A stretch of DNA of 64,000 nucleotides from Spartinivicinus marinus (lineage in GTDB: Bacteria > Pseudomonadota > Gammaproteobacteria > Pseudomonadales > Zooshikellaceae), in NCBI RefSeq assembly GCF_026309355.1, contig NZ_JAPJZK010000001.1:3988501-4052500 (forward strand). Reading direction: 5' to 3'. The notes below the pieces were generated by a model. It had not been told where the DNA came from. It saw nothing but the letters and a program-made list of their open reading frames with translations, and searched no databases. The translations under genes and the position numbers were made by a program. Below are positions 34,398 to 45,000 of this stretch, piece after piece (the first letter of the stretch is position 1; each line of letters opens with the position of its first letter).

Positions 34398-34420
34398 AAG
34401 CCTTGGGATCACCAAGGCTT
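34398..34420 (-). terminator. Terminator-like hairpin downstream of the RTX toxin gene
   Basis: AAGCCTTGG, a five-base loop, CCAAGGCTT: a perfect 9-bp stem about 30 bases after the toxin stop. On the minus strand it is followed by TTTCCCCC, so the U tract is short. Confidence 0.55.
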
Positions 34421-34450
34421 ATGATATTAGGCAACAAATACAGATTAATG

Positions 34451-37400
34451 TTATTGTGCTGTTACTATTGAGTTTACGGTATGATGACCAGATAAACGCG
34501 CATTGGTTAATGTAGAGGTTATCTGGGTCTTGTCATTAAAACTGCTCATGGCTTGCACTAGCTGCTCTAGATCACTGCTACTATAGGTGTCTCCTTGTTG
34601 GTTTTTGACTTGAAGATGACGATATTGAGCTCCTGTGAACCAGCCTTTAACAATAACCTGCTGACTACGATCGGCAGCATTCAGCAGTAGTAAGCTATTG
34701 TTTTCTCGTTTTATACTGAGGCTTTCAAAGCGTAAATTAGCCCACTCTAGTGTGTCTAATTTATTATCTTCTGCATAGTTTTCTATGACGAGGGTAGTGT
34801 CTTGCTCAGTTAATTCATAAGTGTCATTACCATTACTACCGCTAACATGGTTAAGCCCCTTACTTGTACTCAACCAGTCGTTTCCATTGCCCATTTGTAC
34901 AAAGACTTTAGTTTGACTTAGCTGGTTTAATTGTTGGGTATGTGTTCGGCCTTGATGTTGCCACTGATAATAACCATCCATCAAATCGACTTTATATGAC
35001 GTATTATTAGCATAAGTTAAATTCAGGTATTGCAACTCTAGGGTCTGATTAACAATAGCAAAATTAAGCTCTCCTGCTTGGTGGTTTGTTTCATCAATTA
35101 CTGAAACACTTAAGTGATGTTTTTGTTGCGTAAACCAATCGATTAGCTGAACCTCGGTAGCAAGATAGGCCAAAGTTAAGTGGTGACCTTTTCTTTGTAA
35201 GGCAAGATTTTGTAAGCCTTGAGTAAAACGTAAAGTGTCTTGTTTTTCATCAGTGGCTATGTTGTCAATTTCAACCTTAGTTTCATTGCCTTGGATTTGG
35301 TAAGTATCGAATCCTTCGCCACCTTTTAAGTATCCGCCTCCTATGCCGGCTACTAATGTATCGTTACCCCCATAGCCCTCAATGGTGTCAAACCCTTGGT
35401 CTCCATGTAGCCAGTTATCTTTATTATTACCTAACAGCAGATCGTTGTTTTGGCTGCCACGGGCATGATTGACTTGGTGGCTTGCAAGCATACTGGATTG
35501 CTGCTGCCCTTGATTATTTTGATAACTAATGGTTTTAGTTGCCAAATCTAGTCTAATGGTTTTAGTACCCAGTTGCTCAGAGAGCTGAATTGCTGCTAAT
35601 GGTAATTGGCTTTGTTCATTCGGTTGGTTGGCAAAAGAGTATTTATTACCCAGCATATCCACAATAGTCAGGTGTTGATAGGCTCTACCCGTAAAGTAGT
35701 TATCTACTTTAGCAACTGTTATTTGGTTTGCTTGCTGTTGTTGAAAATAGCTATACAGCAACTGTAGTTGACTGTTATTCGCGAGGTTGGTTTTAGTTGG
35801 ATTAGCCAGTGTATGAATTAACGGATTAAGATTTAGTTGGCTATTTGGTTGGGTTACAAGTGCTTTAGGTAATTTACTGGTGACTTGTTCAGCTAAACTT
35901 TTATTCTCTTTGTTTTTAACGACCAAAGAATGCAACTGTTTAACTAAACGTTGGTAGTCAAGCCAACGACTATCAACAGATATTACCAAGTCATTCGCTG
36001 ACTGATTGGCCGTTAGCGTAGCCAGATTAGTAATTAAATAGTCTTCGACTGGTTGTAGGGGCTTATCAGTGGACTGTCTGCTAACCCAGTGGTTCGCATG
36101 ATGCTTCGACTGGAAATCTAATGTATGTTGCCAGTTGTCACTTTGATAAGAAAGTTTATGTTCTCTTAACCGCATTCCGCCTGAAAAGTAATCATCATAA
36201 AGCTCTTGCCAGTTTTTTTGAAAGTGGTCATCAAAGTTATTAATGATGTCAACAGAGGTGTCTTCAATCAAGTCGTCTAATTGAATGATATAGCTATCAC
36301 TGCCTTGTCCACCGGTTACAGTATCATTTCCCGTACCGCCAGCCAGTTGATCATCACCTTCATTACCGTTTAATTGATCATCACCTGCATAACCCGCTAG
36401 GGTATTGCTTTGAGCGTTGCCTATAAATTTATCATTTTTATCAGAGCCAATTAAATGTTCTATACCTGATACTTCAAACCCATAACTGTAAGGTGTATCA
36501 CCAATACCTTGCGTTAAATTAATACTGACACCTTGTACTCCTTTTTGCATATAACGGCTGGAGAAATAGCTTCTTACTGATAAGGTATCTTCTCCAAGGC
36601 CACCAAAAAATTGTGACTTGCCATTATCGGCATTACCTTTACCGTGGCGCCAGCCAGTCAGTTCAAAAATATCAGCTTTATTCCCACCAAATAAATGCTT
36701 ACGACCCCAGCCGGTTATTTTAAAAATATTGCGTCTTTGTTGATCACCTTGGGCGGCATCATAACCATTGCCTAGCATAAATAAGGTAGAGCCATTAGCT
36801 GATAAGTTACCTTTGGTTTTGACTAATGCAGGTTTAGGCGTATGGCCAAATACATGCCCTGGTGAATGTGGTGGCACATGTTTGTCGTATTCTTTGCGCT
36901 GTTTTGGAGATAAGTTATGGTAGTCATGGCGGCCAGTCACTCCACCAAATACTTTACCATAATGGGTTTCAATATGGCCCTGGCTATACACTAATTTATC
37001 AATTCCTGATTCAGTCAGGGTTTGAAATTGTTGGTCAATTTGCTGTTGATAGACTTTCCAGGTTTGATTATAAGCCGCTTGGTTTTGAATATCTTCAGGT
37101 ACTGGAAAGCCAAAAAACACAGCTGCACCGGCACGCCATAAATCGCCTTCACTAATACCGGCTGCACGAAGGTTATTGGTTGCCCTGACTGCATTATAAA
37201 TACCTTGTGCAATACTGATTGCCAAGCCAATAGCAGCACCGATTGGGCCTGCAGTAACAGTAATTAATGAGGCAATGCCAGTTGCAATGGAAACAATAGT
37301 GCCTGCTATTGCTAATGAGCCTGCAACTAAATGATCGGTTCTCTCAGCACCAGTCGTTTGGCTGGCTGCCTTAAAAGAATCTACTGCATACCAAGTGCCT

Positions 37401-40400
37401 AAGCCTGCACCAATAAAATTCATGGCAGCGCCAAGTTTACCTGCAGTATTTGCTAATTTGCTGGATAAACTTTGGATGCGTTGACTGTTGGCAATTAAAT
37501 CTAAGGAAATATCTAATACATCTGTTGTAGAGCCAAGCCCTTCTTTGGCAGCATCATAATAATTGCCTGATTTAGCTGCTGCCAGAGTTTGATAAATAGA
37601 GCCAGGGAGTCGTGCTAGTTGCAATCCCATATTAATACGGCTAATGTTTCTGGCGATGGGAGCCAGTTTGCTACCATGTTGCTGGGAGTTGCCATATAAA
37701 CTGCGTTGATTCTGATCAACCTCAGTTAGTGTTTTTAAAGTTTGTTCCAGTTGTTTATTAAGAATTGTTAGCTTAGGCTCGCTTGTTTCTAAATTAGCTA
37801 CTGTGGTTAGCCGTTGCTGTAAAATTTGTTGGGCATCGTGATCACCACTGAAGTTTAAAGGGTGTTCACCTGTTTGTTGTAATCGCTGAACTAATAGTAA
37901 TGCCTGATAAGCTTGGTCACCATCAACTGTCTTCAACCAGTGATAAATATGGTTAGCATCCAGGCTCAGCTGTTGTTTTATGAGTAGCGGCTCTAAGTTA
38001 GTTAACTCAGCAATTTGCTGTCCTGTAAGCCGTTGCCCATTCTGACTTAAACCTAAAGTCCATAAATCTACCCGGCTCAAACTAATGTCGGCTACGCTAA
38101 CCCGGCCAAACAGATTATCTGCTTCTACCAGTCTCTGCCAAGTGGGGATTATTGGTGCTGAGATTTCATCAACAGCTCTATTGTTGGTGGTTAAATCTGT
38201 TTGAACTTCAGTCAGTTGCCATTGTTTCGTGTCTATATTAAGTTCTTTAAAGAGTAGTCTTAGTGATTTGATTGTGGGTAACTGATAGGCTTTCGCCGTA
38301 TCGGCATGATAGAGAGTTAACTGATTTTTTTGTTGAACCAGTGCAAATTGTTGATTTTTAAATTGCAAACGATAAAGCAACGTTTGTTTATTGCCACTAA
38401 AAGACTGTAGGGTGGCTATCAATGGGCTTATGTTAGTGCCATTGGCAAGCTCATTGATGCTATTGACTGAAATGGTTTTTATTTGCTCTGAAAAAGCCGT
38501 ACGCTGTTGGCTTTCACCATCAATTTCTGTTGGTAGCGCAGATAAAATGGTTAATTTTGCTTGGTTTGTGGCAAACTCCAAGCCATTTTCTAGGTTCTTG
38601 GTTGCTGCAGTTAAGAAGGCATGTTCCAGTTCTGTGGAGGTCAGGTTTAACTTGGTGGCGGCACTGTTTTCAGCATCGAGCGCTGGACGAAGTAACTCAC
38701 TGAGTTCAACTTGGCTTTTGACGCCTACCATCAGAGGGCGTAACACATCAGAGCGTAAAATGCGCTTACCGACACTATTTAAAGCTGCTGCAAATATACT
38801 GCGTTTATCTCGGCCAAATAAATTAGCTAAACCTTCTTTGTGGTGGAATAAAGCGCCTAATAACGTTTTACTGGTATCAGAAAACTGCTCATTACTAGCT
38901 AAGTCAGCTAAGAAACGTTCTCTATGAAAGGTTAAAATTTTGGTTTTCTTATGTCCCCACGAAATTTTAAATAAAGGTTTTAAAGGGTTTGCATTTGGGC
39001 CCCTGATTAGTTCAACTACATGGACAACAGGGCGAAGTGGGTTAGGGATATTCCAAGGTTTCTTGCTTTTTACAGTTGTAATTTCACTAATGTAGCGACT
39101 AACATCTATCTTGTGTCGTTTAAAATAATTAGGATTATTAACCAGTCGCGTAATAAAGCGCCGGTCTAATTCTGGGCCAAAGCCTAAAGCATCAGCGGCT
39201 TCAATAAGAGTAATAATTCTGTCTTGGATGCGCCCTGAGCTTTGTGTATAAGGACTTCCTGTTTTTATAGATCGTAGGTGTTCACTGATTTGGCTAAATA
39301 ATTGCCATTGATCATCTACATCTTGGCTTTTAACTAACTGTACCGCAGTATCTAGCAGCTTAAGTTGATCTGGTTGGGCGCGAATATCTGATAAGGCTTC
39401 ACGATAAAGGCGACGGTAGTGATCATCTCCAGAAGCGAACTGTCTTTCAAGTTTATTCAGTATTCGTTCAGCGCTGTAATGAGGGTTTTTTAATAGTTGT
39501 CGATAGATCTTTTGCCAGACTCTAGCGGGTGCTTGATCTTTTGAAAATTGGTAGAGGTTGCTCACTCGATCAACTAACAGTTGGCGAAGGGAGTCATCAG
39601 AATTCCCTTCACTTGATAAAATGGCTTTTTCGGCTTTAGTGGGTGTTTCGATAATATCAAAGCGGCGGCTCATATATTGGGCAATGGCTTGAGTAAAGCC
39701 AACACCACCAATAGTTGCACCTACGCCAGCAAATAAGATAGCACTAACACCAATTCCATAAGGACCGCCTAAGATCATGCCTAACTGACCGGCGGTTAAT
39801 ACAATATTGCCAAAAATATCAACTATATGAGCATTGCGTTGATTGGTATAAAACTGGTTGATAATACCCTTAACTTGTCGTAATTCAGGGCTGGCGTTGA
39901 TGAGTTCATTATTACGTAAGGTACCTAGCCACTCATTAAGGGTTTTGACTTCTTGAATACCTAAACCTGCTTTTGCTAGTCCTGCTACCACCATTTGGGC
40001 CTGGCCAATAACATTAAAAGTATCGCCAATAGTGCTAATCACTTGTCCATAAGGAATGGTGTTTTCACCTATTAAAAGCTGACTGGTAGCTCTGGTTTCA
40101 AATGAAATCATACCCCAGTACATGGAGCCTAAACCAGACTCAGTAAAATTCCCGGCTAAACGACTTTCAATAAACTTTAGCCATTTTTCTTCTTGTGCAC
40201 CTCGAAGCTCTGCAATTTTTTGTAATAGTGTTTGAGTATCCGGTGATTTGGGATCAAAAAGGTTGGCATTGTCTAAAGCTTTCAGTAGTTGGTTGATATT
40301 TTCATTACTATTGTTGCTATCACTATTTGCAAGTTGTTGCTCAATAGTTACTCTATGCTCGGATATTGTGTCAATTAACTTTCTTACTTGGGTAACAGCA

Positions 40401-41059
40401 TCGCTAATTTCAGTATCATCGCTTAGTTTGAGCTGGTTAAATTGTTTAAATAAAGCTTTTTTAAACCGTAATTGCTTGACAAGAGAGTCTACACTGGGGG
40501 GGTGGTCACTTGTTAATTGCTGTTCTTTAGCAAGTAATTCAGTTTGTAGTGTTTTTGTTAGCTCTTCCTTTAGCTCACTGATATTATCTTTTAATTCGGC
40601 AAACGCTTCTGATGCTTCATTACGTTCTTCTAGAGCACCTAACCAACCTTTATGTACCACTGCAATAAATCCAGGATATAAGCCTAGAGCCTGCACTGTT
40701 TGTACAAGCTTTCTTGGTAATCCTGAATTTTCTAAACTAACGGCTAAATCATCTCCACCATCAATAACCAATACCGGGCCACTTTCACCAGATGCAATAG
40801 GCGACACATTATGACCATTACGGCCTCTCAACTTTCGAAATAACCATGTTAGATGTTTTGCTCGACTTCTTTTATAGCCTTTTTGCAGAGCAGTCTGTGC
40901 ATCATCAAGATTGGTGAAATGCATTGTTTGCTCTAGAGGGCCTCCACTAACTTTCCAGGGAAAGCTATTTGAGTTGCTTTTAGAAATAGAGACGCCATAT
41001 GTGCTTTTAAGTTGTTCACTAGAGGTTAGGCTTGATAAGTCGTTTATATTTTGAGCCAT
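34451..41059 (-). CDS. Giant RTX toxin with TcdA/TcdB-like pore-forming domain
   Basis: 2202 residues. In order: N-terminal region (~1-140); coiled coil (~150-260); a hydrophobic glycine-rich block (~415-455, IVLTAGQLGMILGGPYGIGV); a large helical part; and a second hydrophobic block (~1130-1330, VSIATGIASLITVTAGPIGA) resembling the TcdA/TcdB pore-forming region. Calcium-binding RTX nonapeptides lie near 1555-1590 (GDDQLNGNEGDDQLAGG), 1880-1915 and 2060-2080. The C-terminus is polar, as in type I secretion signals. I see no cysteine in the chain, common for RTX proteins exported unfolded. No HlyB/HlyD/TolC or acyltransferase genes are adjacent. I see no glycosyltransferase or protease domain, so any catalytic cargo is unknown. 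Confidence 0.85.
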   Translation of the reverse strand: MAQNINDLSSLTSSEQLKSTYGVSISKSNSNSFPWKVSGGPLEQTMHFTNLDDAQTALQKGYKRSRAKHLTWLFRKLRGRNGHNVSPIASGESGPVLVIDGGDDLAVSLENSGLPRKLVQTVQALGLYPGFIAVVHKGWLGALEERNEASEAFAELKDNISELKEELTKTLQTELLAKEQQLTSDHPPSVDSLVKQLRFKKALFKQFNQLKLSDDTEISDAVTQVRKLIDTISEHRVTIEQQLANSDSNNSNENINQLLKALDNANLFDPKSPDTQTLLQKIAELRGAQEEKWLKFIESRLAGNFTESGLGSMYWGMISFETRATSQLLIGENTIPYGQVISTIGDTFNVIGQAQMVVAGLAKAGLGIQEVKTLNEWLGTLRNNELINASPELRQVKGIINQFYTNQRNAHIVDIFGNIVLTAGQLGMILGGPYGIGVSAILFAGVGATIGGVGFTQAIAQYMSRRFDIIETPTKAEKAILSSEGNSDDSLRQLLVDRVSNLYQFSKDQAPARVWQKIYRQLLKNPHYSAERILNKLERQFASGDDHYRRLYREALSDIRAQPDQLKLLDTAVQLVKSQDVDDQWQLFSQISEHLRSIKTGSPYTQSSGRIQDRIITLIEAADALGFGPELDRRFITRLVNNPNYFKRHKIDVSRYISEITTVKSKKPWNIPNPLRPVVHVVELIRGPNANPLKPLFKISWGHKKTKILTFHRERFLADLASNEQFSDTSKTLLGALFHHKEGLANLFGRDKRSIFAAALNSVGKRILRSDVLRPLMVGVKSQVELSELLRPALDAENSAATKLNLTSTELEHAFLTAATKNLENGLEFATNQAKLTILSALPTEIDGESQQRTAFSEQIKTISVNSINELANGTNISPLIATLQSFSGNKQTLLYRLQFKNQQFALVQQKNQLTLYHADTAKAYQLPTIKSLRLLFKELNIDTKQWQLTEVQTDLTTNNRAVDEISAPIIPTWQRLVEADNLFGRVSVADISLSRVDLWTLGLSQNGQRLTGQQIAELTNLEPLLIKQQLSLDANHIYHWLKTVDGDQAYQALLLVQRLQQTGEHPLNFSGDHDAQQILQQRLTTVANLETSEPKLTILNKQLEQTLKTLTEVDQNQRSLYGNSQQHGSKLAPIARNISRINMGLQLARLPGSIYQTLAAAKSGNYYDAAKEGLGSTTDVLDISLDLIANSQRIQSLSSKLANTAGKLGAAMNFIGAGLGTWYAVDSFKAASQTTGAERTDHLVAGSLAIAGTIVSIATGIASLITVTAGPIGAAIGLAISIAQGIYNAVRATNNLRAAGISEGDLWRAGAAVFFGFPVPEDIQNQAAYNQTWKVYQQQIDQQFQTLTESGIDKLVYSQGHIETHYGKVFGGVTGRHDYHNLSPKQRKEYDKHVPPHSPGHVFGHTPKPALVKTKGNLSANGSTLFMLGNGYDAAQGDQQRRNIFKITGWGRKHLFGGNKADIFELTGWRHGKGNADNGKSQFFGGLGEDTLSVRSYFSSRYMQKGVQGVSINLTQGIGDTPYSYGFEVSGIEHLIGSDKNDKFIGNAQSNTLAGYAGDDQLNGNEGDDQLAGGTGNDTVTGGQGSDSYIIQLDDLIEDTSVDIINNFDDHFQKNWQELYDDYFSGGMRLREHKLSYQSDNWQHTLDFQSKHHANHWVSRQSTDKPLQPVEDYLITNLATLTANQSANDLVISVDSRWLDYQRLVKQLHSLVVKNKENKSLAEQVTSKLPKALVTQPNSQLNLNPLIHTLANPTKTNLANNSQLQLLYSYFQQQQANQITVAKVDNYFTGRAYQHLTIVDMLGNKYSFANQPNEQSQLPLAAIQLSEQLGTKTIRLDLATKTISYQNNQGQQQSSMLASHQVNHARGSQNNDLLLGNNKDNWLHGDQGFDTIEGYGGNDTLVAGIGGGYLKGGEGFDTYQIQGNETKVEIDNIATDEKQDTLRFTQGLQNLALQRKGHHLTLAYLATEVQLIDWFTQQKHHLSVSVIDETNHQAGELNFAIVNQTLELQYLNLTYANNTSYKVDLMDGYYQWQHQGRTHTQQLNQLSQTKVFVQMGNGNDWLSTSKGLNHVSGSNGNDTYELTEQDTTLVIENYAEDNKLDTLEWANLRFESLSIKRENNSLLLLNAADRSQQVIVKGWFTGAQYRHLQVKNQQGDTYSSSDLEQLVQAMSSFNDKTQITSTLTNARLSGHHTVNSIVTAQ

Positions 41060-42016
41060 CAGTACAATCTACTCCAGATGGTGTGTGCTAGATAAATAGA
41101 ATCAGTAAAGCAGGGGATACCTGGACTTATATTGGTTTGGGATTTCTTCAGTCAAAGAACTTGTGCTCTTGGATATCCTCTTAAATAGCCAGGTTAGATA
41201 CAGCCAAAGTGGAAGAGGTATTGACTAAGTAGGGAATCAATAAGTAGGTAATTGGCTTTGTATTGACTGCTATACATTCAATTTTGGGTTATTACGTAAT
41301 ACGACAGTTTATAGAATATAAATGATAATGATTTATATTTGCGGTGTTATTTTTGTAACCGTTGGTATCGTTGTGTAAACCTGGGTAAGAGTAGAAAGTG
41401 ATAATACCAATTCATAACCATGCTGATTTATCAGATATCATTATGCTGTGAATAATACTGTGATGCACCTATATCATTCATATTAGCTAAAGCTCGTATA
41501 AAAATAATACACAAAATATTGATTTTCATACTTAGAAAAAAATCAGGCTAACAAGAATTTTTTTAGAGTATTTAATGGGGTTGGTATTATATAAAAGCAA
41601 AATTTTATATTTGCTGGTCATTAAGCTGTAATTATAAATAGTTAAGGTAAGCAATTACTGTTAACTCTAGACAGCTTAAAAACTTTTTCAAAACTAAATT
41701 GAATAAAACAATTTACTAATTGTCAAAGAAGCCCGAAAATACCCAGTACCTCACTGTTTGACAATTGTCTGAGTAGTCATGGAGCTGTACTTACTGGAAA
41801 TATCTTTTGTAGGATATAAAGCCTTATTGTTGGCTATAGAGACCTATATGGTGTGTTGATACTAACATTTTATTGGTTATAGCCTTCTCATAGAAGGCAT
41901 AGTATTGATATACCTTTAGCTGGTAATAAAAAGGTTATTTTGAAATTAAAAAAATGCAGGGTATAGCTCCATTTTAAAACCTGTTGTAGTGCTAAATTAA
42001 AAATCAAGGAAACGAA
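41060..42016. other. 957-bp divergent intergenic region between toxin and NRPS genes
   Basis: No gene on either strand. It contains the palindrome at 41315-41339, a small hairpin GCCTTC-TCATA-GAAGGC (~41883-41899) and an AT-rich tail leading to the NRPS ribosome-binding site (AAGGA). It presumably holds both promoters; I could not place -35/-10 boxes with confidence. Confidence 0.5.
41315..41339. promoter_or_regulatory. Fur-box-like palindrome
   Basis: AATATAAAT, GATAATG, ATTTATATT: nine-base perfect arms around a seven-base centre. Starting at 41324, GATAATGAT matches the first nine bases of the Fur consensus and about 13 of 19 overall. It is 256 bases upstream of the toxin ATG and 678 bases upstream of the NRPS. 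Confidence 0.4.
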
Positions 42017-45000
42017 ATGGTTGCTCGTATTAACTTACATCTATCTCAAGAAGAAATATTTTTTGATCAGGTTAAAAACCCTAAAACCACCCAGTGGAAT
42101 ATAGGTAATAATATTAAAATAACTGGTTTTCTTGATGTTGAAGTATTTATAGAGGCATTAAATTTAGCTGTTGATAATTTAGATTTATTTCAGCTTAAAG
42201 TTAATGAGCATGAAGGAGTACCTTACTTATATAAAAAACATGAAAATAATAAAAGCTATATAAGACAATTAGACTTTAGTGGTAAAGCGCAATCTTCAGA
42301 ACAGGCTAGAGCATTTATTAAAGATAAGTTTGATACCACTTTTGATCTATTTTCAGGAAAGCTTTTTGAATTTTATTTATTAAAGATAACCAACACGGAG
42401 TATTGGTGGTGTTCACGCTTTCATCATATTTTAATTGATGGATTTGGTATATCTCTATTTTGCAAAATAACGGCGAAGCTGTATACCTCTATTATTGAAG
42501 GTAAATCCACTGATTGGCTGCAACAAACTATACCTAACTATCTGGATGCAATTAAACACTCTCGCCACTACTTTAACTCGGAACAGTATAAAGAAGACTC
42601 TGATTATTGGATGAGAAAGTTTGATAAGCTTCCTGACAGCTTGCTTTCTCGCAAAAAGCACCACAAAGAGTTTCGTAGCGAAACCATTGATATTGATCTA
42701 TCTGAGTCAATAAGAAATCAACTTCAGCAGCTTGTAAATAACCACAAAAGCAGTTTATTGCAACTTACTATAGCAGCATTGAGCATCTATTTTACTAATG
42801 CAGAAGGGAAGCAAGCGCCTGTGTTTGGAATTCCTCTGCATAATCGCTTGAGTAAACAGCAGTTACAAACAGTGGGGATGTTTACTTCCTTAGTGCCCTT
42901 TTGCTCAAAAACTAATAAATCACAAACAGTGCAATCTTTATTAGCAGATATAAAAGTTATTAGGAAACAAGACTATTCTCATCAAAGTTTCCCTCTTGCT
43001 CATCTGAAAAGGTTGTTAGCAGAAAAATTTAGTCAAAGCCCTGAGTTTTTTGATGTTGCGGTTAACTATGGCAAGTTTGATTATCAGTTAGAGTTAAATG
43101 GGCTGAAATATTCAATAGAACAAATTATAAGCCGACAGAAGCCGCTACCTCTTCATGTTTTTTGGTGTGACTTCGGTGAGCATCAATCTTTAACGTTGAA
43201 AATTATCTACCGGGATGACTACCTGGACAAGCAGGAAGCTACACTTTTTGCTAATAGACTTATTCATATACTACAACAGTTTAAGAGTAATATTGATTGC
43301 CTCATTAATGATATTGAAATTATTAACCCCGTCGAACAAGCGCTTATTCAATCATGGGCCAGCTCTAAGCAAAGTGCTACTCAAGATAGTGATGAGCTAA
43401 ATCAGCAGACAATTCATCAGTTATTTGAAGATCAGGTAAACTGTCATTCTGATGCTGTTGCAGTAGTTTTTGGACAACAGCAGTTAACTTATCAGGCACT
43501 TAATTATAAAGCTAATCAGTTAGCTCATTATTTACGAGAACAAGGTGTTAAACCAGATACTTTGGTTGGGCTGTGTGTCGAGCGTTCTATCGAGATGGTC
43601 ATTGGTATGCTTGCCATCATTAAGGCAGGAGGTGCATATTTGCCGATAGATCCAAGCTATCCCAAGGAGCGACAAGCTTATCTATTAGACGATAGTAAGC
43701 CTCTATTGTTACTAACACAAAAAGCGTTGTTAACAGAGCTGCCAGATTATAGTGGTAATATTACCTGTATTGACTCAGACTGGGTAGATATTCAATGCTA
43801 TCCTCAGCAGAATCTATCTGTTAGCGGCAGCTTAAGTAACCTAGCTTATGTTATTTACACCTCTGGCTCTACCGGTAAACCTAAAGGTGTAGCTATTGAG
43901 CAGTCAGGTATTATACGGCTGGTAAAAAACACCAATTATATTTCACTATCTTCTGCAGATATTATTGCTCAAGCATCTAACCATTCTTTTGATGCGGCCA
44001 CCTTTGAAATCTGGGGTGCACTATTGAATGGTGCTAAATTAGTTTGCATTAATAAAGCGGTGTTATTAGTGCCAGAAGCACTGAAAGAGCAATTGCATCG
44101 CGATAAAATAACCACAATTTTTATGACAACAGCACTTTTTAATGCTGTTGCTGAGCAACTGCCGGATACATTTAAACCATTAACAAATGTGTTATTTGGA
44201 GGGGAGTCTGCTTCACCAAACTATATTAATCGAGTTTTAAAGGCTGGTAAGCCCAGGCACTTACTCAATGTATATGGACCTACAGAAAACACCACTTTTA
44301 GTACTTGGTATGAAATACAGTCCCAACAGAACTCATACCCTATTGGTATCCCTTTAAGCAATTCAAGTGCTTATGTTGTTAGCTCAAAAAACAATTTATG
44401 CCCTGTTGGAGTTGCTGGTGAGTTACTGGTAGGTGGGGTAGGGGTAGCTAGAGGTTATTTAAATAGGGTTGAGTTAACAGCTGAAAAATTTATTGCTAAC
44501 CCATTTAGTCCAGAATCTAAGAGCAGGCTTTATCGCACGGGTGATTTAGTTCGCTGGTTGTCAGATGGTAATCTAGAGTTTTTAGGGCGTATTGATAATC
44601 AAGTAAAACTGCGTGGATTTCGAATTGAACTAGGTGAAATAGAAACGCTATTAGAGCAGCATGAACAAGTAACTGAAGCGGTTGTTATAATACGAGAAGA
44701 TCAACCAGAGGATAAACGCTTGGTTGCTTATGTAGTTACAGCAATTGAAGCAAATAAAAACACTACAATACTCGAAAATGAGTTGCTTCAGTATCTAGCA
44801 GGTCAACTGCCAGAGTATATGGTACCTATGGCTATTACCCAGCTATCAGTACTGCCTTTAACAGAAAATGGCAAGGTTGATTATCGAGCACTTCCCAAGC
44901 CTAATTATAGTCAGGCTAGTGATATAAGTATGCCAACCAGTCCTATTGAGAAATCACTTGCATCAATCTGGCAACAACTGCTGGGTATTGGGCGACAGCT

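Noticed and set aside
34392-34420. Palindromic sequence as a toxin-linked operator
   Set aside because: Position just after the stop codon and the stem-loop form fit a transcription terminator better.
38391-38927. 178-aa plus-strand frame opposite the RTX toxin gene
   Set aside because: Antisense to a continuous 2202-codon gene, Ser/Leu-rich, no ribosome-binding site or family match.
40248-40814. 188-aa plus-strand frame opposite the 5' part of the RTX gene
   Set aside because: Antisense shadow with repetitive Ser/Leu/Cys composition.
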